A program made the translations under genes and the position numbers. Source: Paralithodes platypus (taxonomy: Eukaryota > Arthropoda > Malacostraca > Decapoda > Lithodidae). Taken from it: a DNA stretch of 64,000 bases. The first letter of the stretch is position 1. Every line of letters starts with the position of its first letter. Location of the stretch: assembly GCA_032716605.1 (NCBI GenBank), contig CM064495.1:21806086-21870085 (forward strand). The letters are read 5' to 3'. Positions 32,362 to 43,150 of this stretch are shown one piece after another. The notes under the pieces were generated by a model that ran no database searches, was not told where the DNA came from, and worked only from the letters and a program-made list of their open reading frames with translations.

Positions 32362-33295
32362 GAAATATTTGGTCAATATTTACGAGCCAGCCAGCCGCAC
32401 CACAGCTGAGATCTCATTTCGGTAAATCTACAGTTATACTACCCCTCCCCCACTACCCCCCACCACCTCCCCCCTTCAAAACACGCCTTTTAGCGTGTTT
32501 TTGGATGGTTCAGCAGACGCGGAAAGTGGAAAAAACATATTTTGATAAAAAATGATCACCAACCAGATAAGAGTGTTTCAGGTAATTTATTGTTGTTTTT
32601 TATATTTTAATTGATAATTATACAGTGTTGTTTATTACCGAGGACCGTCTCATTTTAGTATTTTTAACATTAGCCTAACCTAACCTAACCTAACCTAACC
32701 GAAAAGTAACCCGTCTCCGCGACGGTCTAAACTCTCCCTCACGTTCCCTGTTTATGGGTGCGCGACGGTCTAAACCCTGCTCACGTTCCCTGTGTATGGG
32801 TTTGCAAAGGTTTGTAATACTTCAATGTATCTATTTCAAGTCAAATATACATTTCCGCGCATCATCAAACCATACTAAGTCTACTACTAATAATATTAAC
32901 CCATTAGTTCCAACCGAATAGCGACAAAATAGGGGTAGTATAACTGTAGATTTATCCTCTTTTCTAATGGTAGTTTTGGGTTCCTATCATTTTATGCTTC
33001 ATTGATATATAATTTGTATCCACCGGAATTTTTTTTTTCTTGGCTTTATTTATTTTTTTAGCATTAACCTAACCAAAAAACCTAACCTAACTTAACTTAA
33101 TAGCCCCCAAATACATTTAGGTTAGGTTAATGCAAAAAAATAAAAAATAAAAATAAAGCCAAGAAAAAACAATATTTTCCGGCGGATAAAAATTATATAG
33201 CAATGAAGCATAAAATGATAGGAACCCAAAACTACCGTTAGAAATGAGATCCCAGCTGTGGTGCGGCTCGCTCGTAAATATTTACCAAATATTTT
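32362..33295. mobile_element. Foldback element interrupted by an 8-bp-TSD transposon
   Basis: Left arm pieces 32362-32420 and 32965-33080 together form the reverse complement of 33119-33295 (shared GTAGTTTTGGGTTCCTATCA and CAGCTGTGGTGCGGCT). The centre is near 33100, in a short region of CCTAACCTAACTTAACTTAA. The gap in the left arm is exactly the element at 32421-32956; the uninterrupted right arm shows the empty site CTCATTTC. Confidence 0.85.
32421..32956. mobile_element. 536-bp TIR element with 8-bp TSD (hAT-like?)
   Basis: Terminal inverted repeats at 32421-32446 and 32931-32956 match over 24 consecutive bases (core CTACAGTTATACTACCCCT) with one mismatch near the tip. The flanks CTCATTTC (32413-32420) and CTCTTTTC (32957-32964) differ by one base, and the paralogous arm carries one CTCATTTC. 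An 8-bp duplication fits hAT, P or Merlin types; the tip sequence does not settle it. Inside are five CCTAA units (32674-32700) and a ~46-bp direct duplication (CGCGACGGTCTAAAC, 32716 and 32761). Noncoding. Confidence 0.85.
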
Positions 33296-33917
33296 AAGTG
33301 GATGACCACTGGTCCTAGCTCCAGCTCTACAATCAAATTCCTCTGTGGGTTGAATAGGGGATACACGATGGGTTGAGGGAGTGTGTTGACGCCCCCCCCC
33401 CCCCCCTTGATTTATTGTCATCCTCATATACTTGTATGTAGATCTGTAAGGGGGCAAACACAGGTTGCCGGTATTTCGTTTTTGTGAGTAACGCTCACGC
33501 CATTTATTGGGTGAATAGCACCCATCACATCGTTCAAAATAAGAAGGTCATGTCGAATGATTCATTGGACGCAATGCTTTGTTTACGGTCGGGACTTATT
33601 ATTTTGGTGTTATTTTTCGGTGTAATCTGTTTTTTTCAAGTGTCGATAACGAAATTCCTCCATGCGGGCTATAATGAAAAAAATATGGCGAGTCTATATA
33701 GGTCCCTATTTTCCCTAATAAATTGTTTCTAATAGTGCGGCGAAAGACGTCTTTAATGATATCTACAGTTAATCATTCGTGTATGTGTGTGGGTTTTTTT
33801 GCCTTTGTGATTGAAGGATACACAAAGCAAAGCTGCCTGTAACAGGTGTTGTCCACAAAGTAAAAAGTGACAAGAGAGACCAATTTGATTAATTATTCTA
33901 GGGCAGTCTGTCTATTT
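33296..33917. other. Repeat debris, no gene
   Basis: 33340-33470 is a diverged foldback-family half (GGTTGAGGG, C homopolymer, GGGGGCAAA). 33600-33732 is the inverted partner of 29130-29205 (AACAATTTATTAGGGAAAAT). Frames at 33122-33457 and 33484-33732 fall in these repeats and are not credible genes. Confidence 0.5.
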
Positions 33918-35404
33918 TTTTTTTTTTTTTTTGTATATGAGTGAGGGAGACAAAAGGCAGAACTGCCTGTATCTAGTGCCTCCCCCAGAATTGAAAGAGT
34001 GACAGGGCCAAACTCAAGGGACGTTCTAGCCGAAATGCCTGGACACACTGAGTTTGAAGCAATTTAAGTCATAGGAAAAGGGAAAGACTGATTCAGGGAG
34101 AGAATTCCAGAGCTCAGCAGTTGAATAGAAGAAAGACTGTGAATAACTTTTCACTCTTGGGTTGGAGAGTTGCACAGAGTAGGGGTGGGATTGTGTTAAC
34201 TTGCAAGACTGGTACTACGTAGAGTATGTGGTATACACTGGGAAAGCTCTGAGGAACATTGATTATTATAGTAGCGATAGAATAGCGAGAGAGCTGCAAC
34301 ATTGCGGCGAAGAGAGAGAAAGATTGCAGAGAGTTGGTGACTGGGCGAGAGTTAATGATAAGAAAGGCTTTCCTTTCTACTTGTCTAGGAGTGCGGTGTG
34401 AGATGATCCTCCCCACGCATCTGAACAATACTCAATACAAGGACGCACTGTGCCCCTGTACAGAGCAAGAAGCTGTGCAGGGGTAAAGAACCCCTTGAGG
34501 CGGTTGACCACACCCAGCTTCTGGGAGACTGCCTTAGCAAGACTGGTAATATGGTCCTTTCAAGTGAGAGCAGAATAAAAAGAGACACCAAGAATATTGC
34601 GAGAAGATGAAGGATTGATTTTTGTATTGTGTAAGGGATAGTCCTCTGGGAGTTCCGAATGTGTAGTAAGATGAAGAAATTGGGTTTTGGAAGCATTAAA
34701 GGCAACAAGGTTTTCTTTTCCCCAATTGGATATAGTAGTTAGATCAGAAGATAAGTGTTGAATGGCTTCATTACGTTTGTCTTTGAGGGATTGCTGGCTG
34801 GGGCGTTCAGGAAAACTAATTGAATAGTTTAAGGTAGAGTCGTCTGCGCATGAATGGATGGGACTGGAGGTACAGTTGAGAAGATCATTTATGAAGATTA
34901 GAAAGAGAATGGGAAATGGGACAGAGCCCTGTGGAACACTGGAGTTGATAGGATGAGGAAGTGAGCGATGGCCGTCCACAACCGCAGCTATGGAACGGCC
35001 GGAAAGGAAATTATAGACAAAGGCACAGATGGAGAGATAGAAACCGAAGGAGGGTAGATTAGAAATTAAAGATTTGTGCCAGACTCTATCGAAAGCCTTC
35101 GATATGTCTAGTGCAATAGAAAAGGTCTCACCAAAGTCCTGAAAGGAGGATGACCAAGAGTTGGTAAAATATGAAAGAAGATCACCAGTAGAGCGACCTT
35201 TAAGAAAGTCCTACTGGCGATCTGAGAATAGATTATGAGAAGAGAAATGCTTAAGAAATTTGGATGCAAGAATAGTTTATAAAACTTTAGAGATACAAGA
35301 GATGAGAGCAATTGGATGATAGTTGGAGGGTTGAGAGCGGTCACACTTCTTTGGGACAGGTTGAATGAGAGCAAACTTCCAGCAAGAAGGGAAGACGTTA
35401 GAGG
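33918..35404 (-). pseudogene. LINE family A, copy 2 (RT half)
   Basis: A T run at 33918-33932 is the 3' poly-A tail in element sense. The sequence parallels copy 1 from 10510 to about 12000. The RT palm appears in frame 34560-34979 with SVPQGSVPFPILFLIFINDLL and HSCADDSTLN, where the usual YADD tyrosine is Cys and both aspartates are kept. C-terminal pieces are at 34114-34428 and 34385-34708, with shifts between. The copy stops abruptly at about 35404, where LINE F begins, so its 5' half is missing. Confidence 0.9.
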
Positions 35405-37250
35405 AGAGACATTGCCTGACGCCGTGATCCCTGAAGGGGTGGCCACGAACGAAACACCCCCATGCACCTGTCCCCAGTCAGTCGACGCCCCTCCTCTCAA
35501 CCAGCACCGCCTTCATCCATATACTTCTTCACTCCATCCTTCCACCTCTCTCTCGGTTTACCTCTCCCTCTCTGTCCTTCCACCTCGCTCTCGTACACCC
35601 TGTTGGTCATTCTCTCGCTTCCCATACATTCCATATGGCCGAACCATCTCAAGGTGTTCCTTTTCACGCTTTCCAGCACATCTTCCTCCACATCACACCT
35701 CCCTCTTACTTCCTCATTCGTCTGTCTATCCCTTTGTGTGACTCCGCACGCACTTCTCAAGTAACTCTTGTCCACCCCTCTCTCTCTTGGTCTCTCCACC
35801 ACCGTCCATGCTTCGCTTCCTTAAGTCAGTGTCGGGATTACCACACTGTCATGCAAGGACTTCTTCACTTCCATGCTGAACACCCTATTTCTTGTTACTG
35901 CTTTCAGCGTTCCTACAACCCTTTTCTCCTGTTGCACCCTCTCCCGCACTTCTTCATCTATACTCCCATCTTTACTAAGCACACTGCCCAGGCCCCAGAT
36001 ACTTAAATGAGCTGACAATCTCCATAGCCTGACCGCTAAACTTCACCTCACACTGTGGCTTCTCCTCTTTCGAAGACCATAACCTTGCTCTTCTCCGCAT
36101 TTACCCTCAGATTCCGTTTTTCGCACACTGTTCCAAACATATTTACCAGACCCTGCAACTCCCATTCATTATCGCTTATCAGATCTGTATCATCAGCAAA
36201 GAACAGTAGGCTACAGGTATCTTCCACTCGTTTCCCCCCCTTATTAGTGATACACCAACATCACACACCCCTGTTTCAACCCAACATTTAAATCAAAGAA
36301 CTTGCTCTGCTCATTCTCCACACATACTGCCGCCTTTGCACCCTCATATATGCATATAAAGGCAACATACAGCTTTTGTTGCTTCTCCAGATATTTCTCC
36401 ACAACACATTTCAGGGTAAAAATCTGATCTACACATACTCTTCCCTTTCTAAACCCACCCTGCTCGTTAGCTATCCATTCCTCCATTCTCGGTCTCACTC
36501 TCTCAACCACTACCCTACTGTACAACTTTCCTATTACGCTTAGAAGACATATTCCTCGGTGGTTACCACACACTCCTCTTTCCCCTTTACCCTTATATAT
36601 GGGGACTAATATGCCTGTCTTCCAGTCATCAGGTGCACTCCCCTTCTCCCATGCTAGTTATCACATTTTCAATACCCATTCGATCACTATCTCACCACCA
36701 TACCTCAGCATTTCCTCACACACTCCCGTCTATTCCTGGTGCTTTCCCCAACTTCACTATTTTCATGGCTTCACACACTTCTGACATCCTGATCCCCACC
36801 TCTTCCTCCACTACTATTCTTCTTCTCCCTCCCATACCCCATCCAACTATGTTTGCTGGCGCTTCATTCCTTACATTCAGCAAACCGTTGAAGTACTCCC
36901 TCCATCTTTCGACTCTCTCTCTTGCTTTTCGGCTAGCACTCGCCCAATTTTATCTTTCACACCCTTACTGTTTCCCTTGCTACCTTCCCTAACTTTCTTG
37001 ACTTCTTTCCAGAAATTTGTTTTACACTCCCTCCATTTTACACTCCTTCCAAATTCCTCATCTACTCTTCTCTTACTTGCCTTCACTACTCTCTTCACCA
37101 CTATCTTTTTCTCCAAGTACCTCACTCTTTTCTGTCTTCCTAAATCTTCATTCGCTCTACTACCCAACCACTCTCTATATGCTTTCATTTTGTCTTCCAT
37201 AGCTATTTTTACCCCTTCTGTCCACCTTGCTGTACCCTTCACTCCCATAG
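35405..37250 (-). pseudogene. LINE F, 5'-truncated, RT and C-terminal region
   Basis: In element sense: a basic helical pre-RT region (36877-37248, WKDGV-like start, RYLEKKIVVKRVVKASKRRV, FWKEVKKVR); RT fingers NHRGICLLSVIGKLYSRVVV and GGFRKGRVCVDQIFTLK (36244-36573); GLKQGCVM; catalytic LLFFADDTDLISD near 36195; thumb YLGSVLSKDG-like GSVLSKDGSIDEEVRERV and SLHDSVVIPTLT (35821-36018); and C-terminal LRWFGHMECMGSERM with GRGKPRERWKDGV (35497-35802). Multiple frameshifts. This C-terminal type is unlike families A, B and H. The clade is uncertain (RTE- or L1-like). Confidence 0.9.
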
Positions 37251-37489
37251 GGCAGTCACGAGGTGGTAATTATTACCGATCCGCAACACAGTGATTTTTC
37301 ATTTGTTTTGGTTATGCTCTGTATTTTTTTGGATTTTTAGTAGTTTCTAATTATGATTTTTACTGGATTTTATTATTGACCCATTATCCATCAATCTTGA
37401 GACACCCACCCCCAATAGTGGGGAGGGCTATGATCAGGGAAATTGTGGGGTATAAGATGATAATAAGGTATTTAGAAGAAACTTGGGTC
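37251..37489. other. Short unidentified stretch
   Basis: GATCCGCAACACAGT at 37278 is a second copy of the foldback tip at 37500. No gene seen. Confidence 0.4.
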
Positions 37490-38480
37490 AATATTATTGA
37501 TCCGCAACACAGTAGGTAATCAATTATTCTCAGTGACATGTGAATATTCATATATTTCCAAGCTATGCATATAGGTATTAACTCCCTAAAAGCGGGCATG
37601 CTTGTTGGCATGACCGTATTGCCGGGCGGGTATATTTACCGAAAACTAGCTTCATTCCATGCTCTTTTTCAAGCATAAACAAGAGCCAGAGCATAATACA
37701 ATGATATATCCGTGAAAGGGCGATAATAGAGCTTTCCAATGACACCTGAATCATCCTTGTACGCCTATGGGTTATCTTGCAGCGATCGCGTAACCGGAGG
37801 TGAAAATACCCTAAAATAAGGTAATTTTTGCGTTTTTTCCTTGTCTCGCGTGGTACGGCAGTGGAGATAAGGCATACTACGTGTCGGTGACGGACCCGAC
37901 GTGGTGGCGAGCGGTCGAAGCCCAGCTATTGTCCTCCCAACATGCGGACTCTCTCAGAGCTCATAATGTCCTCACAATGGCACCAGTCATATGAAGGGCA
38001 CTGCAGGGATGGCCAATATTCTCTCTCCCGTCATATGACGGTCACCGTCGGTTGAGGGTTAATTGGGAGAAAATACAATTATTGTTATTAGTAAACAAAT
38101 CTTGGATTTTTCATCTGGGGGGATAAGCCCAGTTCCCAAGGTTTTCTAGTGAAATCTTGGATTTTATATAAATATGTTATTTGCCCCCTGCTGGCAATAT
38201 ACCCTATATGGTTATGATAATAAGTCAAGGGGGAATGAGGGTGGGCTCCCCCTCAACCTATTTTTGTATCCCACGGCAGTTAAAATAGACAGGAACGCGA
38301 TCGCCGGCATGGAATCTGGGTTTTTCCCCCAGATAAAACAATTCAAGATTTGTTTACTTATGATGCATAATATATATTATCCCCCAATTAAAACCTATAT
38401 GAAGAGCTTTGAAAAATATGAATATTCACACGCCATTGAAAATAAATTTGTATCTACTGTGTTGCGGATTGGTAATATTT
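37490..38480. mobile_element. Foldback element carrying TTAA and foldback insertions
   Basis: 37500-37577 plus 38062-38130 pair with 38330-38475 as inverted arms: GATCCGCAACACAGTA with TACTGTGTTGCGGATT, GTGAATATTCATAT, TGCATATAGGT with ACCTATATGAAG, and AATCTTGGATTTTTC with a weaker partner. The left arm is split by the TTAA element. The loop contains a foldback-family copy (38165-38330: TTTGCCCCCTGCTGGCAATA, AAAATAGACAGGAAC). The 38174-38653 open frame spans these repeats and is not a gene. Confidence 0.75.
37582..38058 (+). mobile_element. piggyBac-like TTAA miniature element, family 1, copy 2
   Basis: 477 bp bounded by TTAA at 37578-37581 and 38059-38062. Ends: CTCCCTAAAAGCGGGC and, from the right, CCCTCAACCGACGG. 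The opposite foldback arm (38377-38395) carries the empty site, reading ATAGGTTTTAATTGG in reverse complement, so the insertion is verified inside the window. The core GTGAAAGGGCGATAATAGAG and TTTCCAATGACACC matches copies 1 and 3. Confidence 0.92.
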
Positions 38481-38916
38481 ACCGACACTTGGCTCGGGTT
38501 TATGTTAGCCTAACCAAACAACCGGTAATTATAGGGAATAGGCTCGCACTCTTATTTTACATGTTTTTTCCTCCAGATTTTCAGATATTAGTATTCATGG
38601 TTTTAATTATAATTCCAACGTGGGATACAAGATGGGTTGAGGGCACTTTTTGAAATCATCATATATGTTGCCAGCAGGGGGTAAATCACGATTATACTCC
38701 ATAATGAAGACGTTTGTAAACAGCGAGGACATCCGAGGGAGCTCTGAGAGTGATGGGACTCGGTTTTTTCCAAAAATATCAGGTTTTAAAGTGATCAAAA
38801 TTATTCTCCCACATTGGATTATACATGAGTACAGTATAAGGATTCCATAGAACCGCATTGACCCTAATAAATTATATATAATAAGGCGGCGAGCCTATTC
38901 TGAATAATTCTCGTCG
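38481..38916. other. Unidentified DNA with a foldback-family half
   Basis: 38625-38695 contains GATGGGTTGAGGGC and GTTGCCAGCAGGGGGTAAAT, an inverted half of the foldback family. No gene seen. Confidence 0.4.
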
Positions 38917-39079
38917 GATCTAGACCTAGAGTGCGTGGGATACACAGCTAACCCTTACCTAGCAGCTAGTAAGTCAGATCTAGACCTAGAGTGTGTGGGA
39001 TACACAGCTAACCCTTACTTAGCAGCTAGTAAGTCAGATCTAGACCTAGAGTGCGTGGGATACACAGCTAACCCTTACC
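38917..39079 (+). repeat. 60-bp minisatellite, 2.7 copies
   Basis: Units start at 38917, 38977 and 39037 with GATCTAGACCTAGAGTG and continue through GGGATACACAGCTAACCCTT and AGCAGCTAGTAAGTCA. Only two or three substitutions separate units. As 60 is divisible by three, one frame reads a 20-residue peptide repeat (GYTANPYLAASKSDLDLECV), but I see no promoter, homology or codon evidence for translation. Confidence 0.95.
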
Positions 39080-39654
39080 AAAACTACGTAACCAACCGCA
39101 AATGGCAGCGACCACAGCGTGGCGCCATTGGAAAATAAATAGGCTACAGAATCTATAATAAGTTACTTTCCGGAAGATGACATGTATGTTAATAGGTTTT
39201 ATTTATGTTTGTATTAATTTATATGTTAATAATAGCGAGCATATAACTGTTTTGCGACTCTAAAATATTGACCCACGAGTTTCTTTCGATTTTCTTTTTT
39301 CTTTTTTCTGTTTTGTGCTCTACAGTAGGGTGAGTCAGGGAAAACAAAGGGGGATAGGGCGGAGGATACGGGGTGGGAGGTGCATGCGGGGGGAGTGGTT
39401 TCTATGGAAATCGCCGCGTGGGGTGTCCGCGTCTTGGGCATGACGCCTTAGACATCTCGGAATTTTTCCGATATGTTCCGAGTTGTGAGGTGACCTGTCC
39501 GACAGACCACGTGGACCCTCGGAGTTTTACCCATTAGATCTTGGAATGTTCAGAGATCTATGGCAAACTATCCGAGAGGCCGATGCCATTCCTAAAAGTA
39601 CGGGTTTCCGAGTAGAAATATAGTCAGAGATAACGGGGGTTTACTGTACAGTCC
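39080..39654. other. No recognisable gene
   Basis: Mixed DNA containing GTGGGAGGTGCATGCGGGG near 39373 and CTCGGAATTTTTCCGA, a short palindrome near 39457. No coding support. Confidence 0.45.
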
Positions 39655-39829
39655 AACACGGCCCATTGTTAACACGGCCCATTGTTAACACGGCCCATTG
39701 TCAACTCGGCCCATTGTCAACTCGGCCCATTGTCAACTCGGCCCATTGTCAACTCGGCCCATTGTCAACTCGGCCCATTGTCAGCTCGGCCCATTGTCAA
39801 CTCGGCCCATTACCAACTTGGCCAATTAA
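39655..39829 (+). repeat. 16-bp tandem repeat (CGGCCCATTGTCAACT)
   Basis: About eleven near-identical 16-bp units: the first three carry GTTAACA, later ones GTCAACT. A loosely related text in reverse (GGGCCAAGTTGG, GCAGAGTTGGCC) lies at 41025-41072, so the array may be the end of a ~1.4-kb terminal-inverted-repeat element. Confidence 0.92.
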
Positions 39830-40841
39830 ATACCAACTCGGACCACATGGCCTAATACCAACTCGACCCTTTCTTTTTCCAACTCTGCCTTCACATTGGC
39901 GCCTCCTTATTGTTATAAAGTTGTATTGGAGAGTTAAAGTTGTTAGGAGTGAGATGCAAAACAAATAATTTATTATACTCTACCAATTGTAGGCTAAAAG
40001 CATAGACTTACATTCATAAAGCAGCTTTATTAATTCATGAGGGACTGATAAAATAATATGTATATTTGTATACATAATCTATATAAAAACATATATTCGT
40101 AAGTTATAATAAATTGATTAACCGCTTGAGTACGGGTGATGTCCCTTTAATTTGTTCTGCATAGCCTACTAATAGACTATTTTATTCAGTTTAGGAAGGA
40201 CCTCCTGCAAGTAACAGGATTTAAACGATCTCAATCGTATTAACTACCAGTGATCCTTCTTCATCTGTATAAAATTGTAAAATATTTCTATAATGACATA
40301 GGCTTAGACATTACCGGCAATAATAAGGTAATGCATTTATACATAAACAGCAACATGGTGAGAAACTGTTTTTTTGCCGATCTTTGTCCGTTGTGATATT
40401 CATCCACACAGTTTGATTGATTGCCTTGGTGTTTTACTTAATCGACTGTTTTCTCAAAACTTTTCCATCTGACAAAGAGCGAAATTGAAGCGTCAGTAGT
40501 ATGGCTTTGTCATAAAATTATTTTATCAACACATAAAAGTTAAGATTTCCTTTTCTTGCCTTTGAGCTTCTACGATTATACCAACCTTCAGTCATTGTTT
40601 GTGCTAATACTGCTTCCGACGACGCACCATGCAGATGGAGCCCACACGTTAGATTGTATCCAAATGTTCTGGACGTAGTTCAATAAGGTTGTGAGTTGCT
40701 CTGTTGCACTGATATAGAGGTTATGTGGAACATATGGCACTGCAAGTAATCTCTGTAATAACTTATGTGTTCCAACATCGTTATTATATGCAACTTGAAG
40801 CCCAAGTTATTGAAGATCTACTTATATTCGTGATATATACC

Positions 40842-40842
<1 letters not shown>
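39830..40842. other. AT-rich DNA, no gene
   Basis: Continues from the 16-bp array with CCAACTCTGCCTTC near 39880, then AT-rich DNA without convincing coding regions. It is possibly the interior of a decayed transposon between 39655 and 41075. Confidence 0.4.
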
Positions 40843-40906
<64 letters not shown>

Positions 40907-40922
40907 TATATATATATATATA
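40843..40922. repeat. (TA)n microsatellite
   Basis: About 40 TA units with one ACTATA interruption. Confidence 0.98.
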
Positions 40923-41455
40923 CAATTTATAGGTGACTCAAACCACTAAAGTTTTAATCCATTGTTCAAAACACTGATTAAAGATTGTCAAATATAACTA
41001 TGGGTTTTGGACCTATACGTGGGCCAAATTAGTAATCCAGGATGGGCCAAGTTGGAAAAAGGCAGAGTTGGCCCTACACCCTAGAAAAGTACTATGGAGT
41101 GTGTAGGAAAATGGGATGGTTTTGTTCAAATGCGTGAAGCGGATATGGTGACATTAATTGTCAAGTCTAAATATCATCTGCCACTTGGCTACCCAATATT
41201 CAAGGGAGGTTAAGTCGTCTTGTAGTCGAAGGCAATTATCCCTATCAGTAATTGGTCAGTAAATTAAAGTATCATCTGCGAAAATTATAGTAGTAGAAAT
41301 AAGAGATCGTGGGAGGTTGTTCATGTTAAAAAAGCAGAAGTAGGGGACTCGGGACTATGCCTTGAGACTCCAGAAGTTACAGGCACAGTAGAACAATGAG
41401 AACCCTCTCCCCTGTCCACCCCCCACCTCAGAGGGCAAATCGTCAATTTGTTTAC
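40923..41455. other. No recognisable gene
   Basis: 41180-41360 in reverse shows weak LINE-like text (CTTGAGACTCCAGAAGTTAC; AAATTAAAGTATCATCTGCG, where the latter reads ADDT in reverse). This suggests a very decayed RT fragment, but the frame is not open. Confidence 0.4.
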
Positions 41456-41832
41456 ATAAGTCGCAGTTACGTTTGCGTCTAATTTTACTTATTTTTAGGA
41501 AATTATCCCACTGCCAGCTGTTATTTTCCCTCCTGTTGGTAATATAAATGATGATGACAATAAGTCATGGGGGTGAGCAACCTATTATTGTATTCAACGG
41601 CCAGTAACAAAACAATTTACTCAACAGCTAGCTGTGGGATGCAATAACAAGATGAGAGGGGCTTTGCCCTACTCATCCTACATGACTTAATGTCATCATA
41701 ATATTATATACATTAAATTAATAACAGGGGACCAAATAACAGCTGGCCGTGGGATAATTTAAAAACAGATAAAAGTCAAATTAGATGTGAACGCAACTGC
41801 GAGCCTACGACTAATTTAAACAAAGTGACGAT
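41456..41832. mobile_element. 377-bp foldback, diverged member of the GTCTATTTTGA family
   Basis: Left half TTTGTTTACATAAGTCGCAG…GCGTCTAATTTTACTT…AATTATCCCACTGCCAGCTG…GACAATAAGTCATGGGGG is an imperfect inverted repeat of the right half, ending ACGACTAATTTAAACAAAGTG. Almost the entire element is palindromic, about a centre near 41640. Confidence 0.8.
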
Positions 41833-41845
41833 ATACCCGCTAACA

Positions 41846-41920
41846 CAACCCTTGAATACAGGACGTTTTGCAACCCTTGAATACAGGACGTTTTGCAAAC
41901 CTTGAATACAGGACGTTATG
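41846..41920 (+). repeat. 25-bp tandem repeat, three copies
   Basis: Units at 41846, 41871 and 41896 (CAACCCTTGAATACAGGACG then TTTTG), the third with two changes. Confidence 0.95.
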
Positions 41921-43020
41921 ACGGTGTGCCAGTTCGTCGGTGCTAATTGGACGGTTCAACAATACCGTCAAACCTCCATCGAAATGTCTTATTTTTTCTT
42001 TTTTCTTTTTGTATAGTGTAGTCTTTTTTTCAACTGCATTTGTTGACTATCGATACTATTCTTATGTTTAATATAGATTTGTTAATTGTAATTAAATATT
42101 TATAAAAAAACGGGTTTGAAATCAGGCTTTCAGTAAAATATTTCGTCATAATATGTTTTCATAAAAAAGATCTTTATGGTTTACAGTTCTTATCATATTT
42201 TGGACAGTGATAAAATAAACAAACCAAACCATTTTCATGTTCTTACACAAATTCCAGTTCTAAAACATGAGTATCTGGGTGGCATATATGACTTAATGCA
42301 TGTGCGTAAATATATCGGCTTGGATAATTTATGTACACAAAATACTTTCATAGTGTATATTATATTCAATGCATAAAAGTAAACTACATATCAAATATCA
42401 TTAAATTACAAATAATATAGGTACCAGTAAAAGATTAAACATTGAAACATATTAAGAATATTTATTTAGTACTCTTAATTCAAACTTTGCTGCAGAATCA
42501 AGACTCGCTGGAGGAGTGGGCTAGGCAAGATAAATATGCTGCTGATAGCTGCCCAAATATCAAAGAGTTTTGCTTGGTACTTTGTTTAATGTAGTTCGCT
42601 GGTGTCGTTGTAGTTTTTCTTCAGTGATGAGTGGCAACCTGCTGGCATTCCTTGTGGAGGACTTCAAATAATTTGTACACATTTATATTTTTGTTGTCAT
42701 TTCCTGCCTTTGCACACATTTTATTGAGACCGTGGTGCCAACCCTCTACATCATTATTTGTTCTTACTGCATGACCGAATACACTCCAAGCCCTTAGAAT
42801 GCGACATGAACCCCAAGTGGTCCCTCAGGACATATTGTAATCATTTTCTATATTGTCATCCGAGGATAAACGACAGCTGGCCGTGGGATAATTATGGTAA
42901 AAACAGTTGAATTAATACGCATAACGGTCGTCACCGCAAACGTTTTAGCCATTTCCAAATAAGACTCAATATATTATTAGTATTACCTTTCTCAGGAAGC
43001 CCTACTGAAAAAAGGATTGC
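41921..43020. other. AT-rich DNA, no gene; partial foldback copy
   Basis: A 66-codon frame at 42176-42376 is unrecognised. 42820-42960 carries GGACATATTGTAATCATTTTC and AACGACAGCTGGCCGTGGGA, a half copy related to 41456-41832. Confidence 0.4.
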
Positions 43021-43029
43021 GGTGATCTT

Positions 43030-43150
43030 GCAGCAGCTGCCCCAAGGTTAAGCTAGGTTTTCAGGTTAGGTTAATGCATGAGAGTTTGCAATTCACACGG
43101 GTACATAAATATACCCACCCACCACCACTGTTCACTTCGGAAAACTTACC
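43030..43150. mobile_element. Possible second copy of the 239-bp element
   Basis: TTAGGTTAATGCATGAGAGT through CCCACCACCACTGTTCACTT and CGGAAAACTTA parallels the right half of 43472-43710. It abuts the truncated 3' end of LINE A copy 3 at 43151. Confidence 0.5.

Noticed and set aside
32674..32700. CCTAA run considered as a chromosome end
   Set aside because: Only five units, embedded in a 536-bp transposon with clear boundaries and long flanking sequence on both sides.
38174..38653. 159-codon open frame
   Set aside because: It crosses the loop and arm of a foldback element and a foldback-family copy; no domain is recognisable.
38917..39079. Secreted repeat protein with a 20-residue unit
   Set aside because: The 60-bp minisatellite gives a periodic peptide in any open frame; there is no start context, signal peptide or conserved extension.
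39655..39829. Regular 16-bp repeats considered as a CRISPR array
   Set aside because: The units are contiguous with no unique spacers, there are no cas genes and the DNA is eukaryotic. It is a simple minisatellite.
40725..40949. Frame with a long Tyr-Ile repeat (also 61256-61567)
   Set aside because: The peptide repeat is a direct translation of a (TA)n microsatellite.
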